Assembly (NCBI RefSeq): GCF_017814915.1
Contig: NZ_JAGIPZ010000002.1
Span: forward strand, 217,084 to 281,083
Direction: 5' to 3'
Length of the DNA: 64,000 nt
Source: Herbaspirillum sp. LeCh32-8
GTDB taxonomy: Bacteria > Pseudomonadota > Gammaproteobacteria > Burkholderiales > Burkholderiaceae_D
The notes under the pieces are model-generated. The model was not told where the DNA came from, searched no databases, and saw only the letters and a list, made by a program, of their open reading frames with translations. Below are positions 60,969-64,000 of the stretch, in pieces. The first letter of the stretch is position 1. The number at the start of each line of letters is the position of its first letter. A program made the translations under genes and the position numbers.

Positions 60969-63221
60969 TTAACGCTTCACGCAATCCACGAAGTAATCGC
61001 GGCGGCCGTTGACTTCGCGCTTGACCAGGCCGTGCACGTCGGTTTCGAAGCCCGGGAATTTCTCGTTGAAGTCGCGAGCGAATTTCAGGTAGTCGACGAT
61101 GGTCTTGTTGAAGATCTCGCCCGGGATCAGCAGCGGGATGCCCGGCGGATACGGGGTCAGCAGGATTGAGGTCACGCGGCCTTCCAGCTCGTCCAGCGGC
61201 ACGCGTTCGATCTCGCGGTGCGCCATCTTGGAGAAGGCGTCCGAGGGCTTCATCGCGGGCTGCATGTCCGACAGGTACATCTCGGTGGTCAGACGCGCCA
61301 CGTCGTAGGCGCGGTAGGTCTCGTGGATCTGCTGGCACAGGTCGCGCAGGCCCAGGCGCTCGTAGCGCGGGTTGCGCTGGGCGAACTCGGGCAGGATGCG
61401 CCAGATCGGCGCGTTCTTGTCATAGTCGTCCTTGAACTGCTGCAGCGCGGTCACCAGCGTGTTCCAGCGGCCCTTGGTGATGCCGATGGTGAACATGATG
61501 AAGAACGAGTACAGGCCGCACTTCTCGACGATGACGCCGTGCTCGGCCAGGTACTTGGTCACGATCGAGGCCGGGATGCCGGTCTCGCCGAACTGGCCGT
61601 CCAGCGCCAGGCCCGGGTTGACGATGGTGGCCTTGATCGGGTCCAGCATGTTGAAGCCCGGCGCCAGGTTGCCGAAGCCGTGCCAGTTGTCTTCGGCCTT
61701 GATGACCCAGTCTTCGCGCTCGCCGATGCCGTCTTCGGCAAACTTGTCCGGGCCCCAGACCTGGAACCACCAGTCATTGTCGAATTCCTGGTCGATCTTC
61801 TTCATGGCGCGGCGGAAGTCCAGCGCCTCAAGGATGGATTCTTCCACCAGCGCGGTGCCGCCCGGCGCTTCCATCATGGCCGCAGCGACGTCGCAGGAGG
61901 CGATGATGGAGTATTGCGGCGAGGTCGAGGTGTGCATCAGGAAGGCCTCGTTGAAGGCGTCCTGGTCCAGCTGCACGGTTTCCGATTCGCGCACCAGCAC
62001 CTGCGAGGCCTGCGACAGGCCGGCCAGCAGCTTGTGGGTCGACTGGGTGGCGAAGATCATCGACTTCTTGGCGCGCGGGCGGTCGCGGCCGATGGCGTGC
62101 ATGTTCTTGTAGAAGTCGTGGAAGGTGGCGTGCGGCAGCCAGGCTTCGTCGAAGTGCAGGGTGTCGATCTCGCCGTCCAGCATTTCGCGCAGGGTCTCGA
62201 CGTTGTAGACCACGCCGTCGTAGGTCGACTGCGTGATGGTCAGGATGCGCGGCTTCTTGTTCTTCGCTTCGCGGGCGAAGGGGTTGGCTTCGATCTTCTT
62301 CTGGATGCTTTCCAGCGTGAACTCTTCCAGCGGGATCGGGCCGATGATGCCCAGGTGGTTGCGGGTCGGCATCAGGAACACGGGGATTGCGCCGGTCATG
62401 ATGATCGAGTGCAGGATGGACTTGTGGCAGTTGCGGTCCACCACCACGATGTCGCCTGGCGCCACGGTCGAGTGCCAGACCATCTTGTTGGAGGTCGAGG
62501 TGCCGTTGGTGACGAAGTAGCAGTGGTCGGCGTTGAAGATGCGCGCGGCATTGCGTTCCGAATTGGCGATCGGGCCGGTGTGATCCAGCAGCTGGCCCAG
62601 TTCTTCCACGGCGTTGCAGACGTCGGCGCGCAGCATGTTTTCACCGAAGAACTGGTGGAACATCTGGCCCACCGGCGACTTCAGGAAGGCCACGCCGCCC
62701 GAGTGGCCGGGGCAGTGCCAGGAGTAGGACCCGTCGTTGGCGTATTCCACCAGCGCGCGGAAGAACGGCGGCGCCAGGCCGTCGAGGTAGGACTTGGCTT
62801 CGCGGATGATGTGGCGCGCCACGAACTCCGGGGTGTCTTCGAACATGTGGATGAAGCCGTGCAGCTCACGCAGCACATCGTTGGGGATGTGGCGCGAGGT
62901 GCGGGTTTCACCGTACAGGTAGATGGGAATGTCGGCGTTCTTGTGGCGAATCTCGCCGACGAAGGCGCGCAGGGCTTTCAGTGCGAAATCGGTTTCCTCG
63001 TGGGAGCCGGCGCCCAGCTCTTCATCGTCGATCGACAGGATGAAGGCGGAGGCGCGCGATTGCTGCTGCGCGAACTGCGCCAGGTCGCCGTAGCTGGTCA
63101 CGCCCAGCACTTCCATGCCTTCGGCCTGGATGGCGTCGGCCAGCGCCCGGATGCCCAGGCCTGAGGTGTTTTCGGAGCGGAAGTCTTCGTCGATGATGAC
63201 GATGGGGAAACGGAATTTCAT
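60969..63221 (-). CDS. Orn/Lys/Arg decarboxylase (PLP-dependent, AdiA/LdcC type)
   Basis: 750 residues, within the usual 710-755. The N-terminal wing (FPIVIIDEDFRSENTSGLGI), then HCPGHSGGVAFLKSP, TNGTSTSNKMVWHS, DRNCHKSILHS, FDEAWLPHATFHDFY and FATQSTHKLLAG with the PLP lysine at residue 397 are all present, followed by the C-terminal domain. It decarboxylates arginine, lysine or ornithine; sequence does not settle which. GGAGAACACA precedes the ATG. It is monocistronic with a terminator. A role in polyamine synthesis or acid tolerance is possible. Confidence 0.93.
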   Translation of the reverse strand: MKFRFPIVIIDEDFRSENTSGLGIRALADAIQAEGMEVLGVTSYGDLAQFAQQQSRASAFILSIDDEELGAGSHEETDFALKALRAFVGEIRHKNADIPIYLYGETRTSRHIPNDVLRELHGFIHMFEDTPEFVARHIIREAKSYLDGLAPPFFRALVEYANDGSYSWHCPGHSGGVAFLKSPVGQMFHQFFGENMLRADVCNAVEELGQLLDHTGPIANSERNAARIFNADHCYFVTNGTSTSNKMVWHSTVAPGDIVVVDRNCHKSILHSIIMTGAIPVFLMPTRNHLGIIGPIPLEEFTLESIQKKIEANPFAREAKNKKPRILTITQSTYDGVVYNVETLREMLDGEIDTLHFDEAWLPHATFHDFYKNMHAIGRDRPRAKKSMIFATQSTHKLLAGLSQASQVLVRESETVQLDQDAFNEAFLMHTSTSPQYSIIASCDVAAAMMEAPGGTALVEESILEALDFRRAMKKIDQEFDNDWWFQVWGPDKFAEDGIGEREDWVIKAEDNWHGFGNLAPGFNMLDPIKATIVNPGLALDGQFGETGIPASIVTKYLAEHGVIVEKCGLYSFFIMFTIGITKGRWNTLVTALQQFKDDYDKNAPIWRILPEFAQRNPRYERLGLRDLCQQIHETYRAYDVARLTTEMYLSDMQPAMKPSDAFSKMAHREIERVPLDELEGRVTSILLTPYPPGIPLLIPGEIFNKTIVDYLKFARDFNEKFPGFETDVHGLVKREVNGRRDYFVDCVKR

Positions 63222-63402
63222 TGTGTTCTCCAGGGCTTGAGCGCTACAGCGCCGGAGGCGTTACGCGCTCAGGGGTGAAAATAAGCTGCAGAAGACTGCA
63301 GGAACTGCGCCTGGGCTGGCAGGGCTTGCGCGCCGAAAAAAAAGAAAGCCGGATTGTCGCAGATATGCGCCGAAGGCGTACGCCGTCAACAAAAAAATAC
63401 GG

Positions 63403-63430
63403 AAAAAACAACGGCGGAGGGCCGCCGCGG
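63403..63430 (-). terminator. Terminator of folA
   Basis: CGGCGG (63412-63417) and CCGCCG (63422-63427), loop AGGG, followed on the minus strand by GTTGTTTTTT. Only a few bases after the folA stop. Confidence 0.75.
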
Positions 63431-63431
63431 C

Positions 63432-63926
63432 TCAAGGTCTTTCGTATGTCACAAAAGCGTAGTTGAATCCACCGGTTTCAGCGCGGTGTTCTTCGCGCGC
63501 CGTTTCCTTCCATTGCTGCGGATCCAGCGCCGGGAAGAACGCGTCGCAATCGAATGCGCGTTCGATGCGCGTGATGATCAGGCGGTTCACCAGCGGCAGC
63601 GCTTCGGCGTAAATCTGGGCGCCGCCGATGACGAAGGCCGGCGCCGATCCGGCCAGCTCGGCCGCAGCCTGCAGCGAAGAGGCGGTTTCCACGCCGGCGT
63701 GTTGCCAGCCGGCATTGCGGGTGATCACGATGTTGCGGCGGTTGGGTAGCGCGCGGCCGATCGACTCGAAGGTCTTGCGGCCCATCAGGATGGCGTGGCC
63801 GGAGGTGGTGCGCTTGAAATGCGCCAGGTCTTCCGGCAGATGCCAGGGCAGGGTGTTGTTGATGCCGATGCCGTTGTTCTGGTCGGTGGCGACGACGATG
63901 GTGAGGTTGCCTGCGGAAGTGCTCAT
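63432..63926 (-). CDS. folA: Dihydrofolate reductase
   Basis: 164 residues (E. coli 159). LTIVVATDQNNGIGINNTLPWHLPEDLAHFK split here by role: the substrate Trp/Asp-equivalent is PWHLPEDLAHFK, the NADPH site ILMGRKTFESIGRALPNRRNIV and the loop FVIGGAQIYAEALP are present. It reduces dihydrofolate to tetrahydrofolate for thymidylate and purine synthesis. The ATG at 63926 lacks a strong ribosome site; the frame stays open upstream without family support. Confidence 0.96.
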   Translation of the reverse strand: MSTSAGNLTIVVATDQNNGIGINNTLPWHLPEDLAHFKRTTSGHAILMGRKTFESIGRALPNRRNIVITRNAGWQHAGVETASSLQAAAELAGSAPAFVIGGAQIYAEALPLVNRLIITRIERAFDCDAFFPALDPQQWKETAREEHRAETGGFNYAFVTYERP

Positions 63927-64000
63927 GCGCGCGTGATCCGGGTGTGGGTTGGAAAGCTCGGCGGGACAGCGGGACAGCAGCCCGTCGCAAACACGGAATG

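Noticed and set aside
61218-63164. 648-codon + frame opposite the decarboxylase
   Set aside because: Antisense shadow of a fully motif-complete PLP decarboxylase.

Overview
The window is a GC-rich chromosomal segment of a Gram-negative betaproteobacterium. Gene content (msbA/waaL LPS genes, the hemF-nadD-rsfS-rlmH-maf-rng order, Burkholderiales-type porin, classical ArgA, YebC, HrpA, Dcd, YggX) points to Burkholderiales, most likely Oxalobacteraceae and a Herbaspirillum-like organism. That placement is inferred from protein character, not from a search. There is no rRNA, prophage, insertion sequence or CRISPR array. One tRNA (Thr, anticodon CGT) is present.

Layout. 0-7 kb: LPS/surface glycan genes: a truncated O-antigen-ligase-like gene on +, then on - two GT9 glycosyltransferases, a GT8 glycosyltransferase, msbA and a second O-antigen-ligase-like gene. 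7.2-12.1 kb: tightly packed - strand housekeeping run hemF > nadD > rsfS > rlmH > maf > rng. 12.3-16 kb: mscS, a secreted NTF2-like protein, purD and yebC. 16.2-21.3 kb (+): HerA-like ATPase, EamA permease, quinone reductase, a 51-residue membrane peptide and a branched-chain-type binding protein. 21.3-27.2 kb: DUF4136-like lipoprotein, pepN, fbp, rarD. 27.3-31 kb: a membrane diguanylate cyclase and small uncharacterised or secreted proteins. 31-35.6 kb: LysR regulator, IlvD/Edd-type dehydratase and two orphan solute-binding proteins. 35.8-38.2 kb: tRNA-Thr and a set of small hypothetical genes. 38.5-41.6 kb: probable operon of a secreted M20 amidohydrolase, a porin and an exported RidA-like protein. 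42.2-44 kb: livJ-type binding protein with a divergent Lrp regulator. 44.5-47 kb: Kef-like antiporter and rpiA, followed by a block of palindromic repeats. 47.5-57.8 kb: M16 peptidase, yggX, argA, hrpA, a lipoprotein and dcd. 57.9-60.2 kb: LysR divergent from a two-gene ChrA transporter. 60.2-64 kb: a two-gene membrane protein/XRE regulator unit with tandem operators, an Orn/Lys/Arg decarboxylase and folA.

How the genes work together. The first block builds and exports LPS core/O-antigen. The hemF-to-rng run couples haem, NAD, ribosome and RNA maturation. purD, fbp, rpiA, argA, dcd and folA are central nucleotide, carbon and amino-acid enzymes. The accessory parts are uptake and catabolic units (binding proteins, porin/amidohydrolase, sugar-acid dehydratase) with local LysR or Lrp regulators, plus small stress-type proteins.

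I found no defence or mobile system. The most notable observations are a Kef-type antiporter whose C-terminus is extra membrane helices instead of an RCK domain; an exported RidA grouped with a porin and a secreted amidohydrolase; RsfS with a histone-H1-like tail; a pair of small paralogous proteins of unknown function; tandem palindromic operators in front of a membrane protein/XRE pair; a repeat block downstream of rpiA; and four genes whose -10 box sits 7-9 nt before the start codon with no Shine-Dalgarno.
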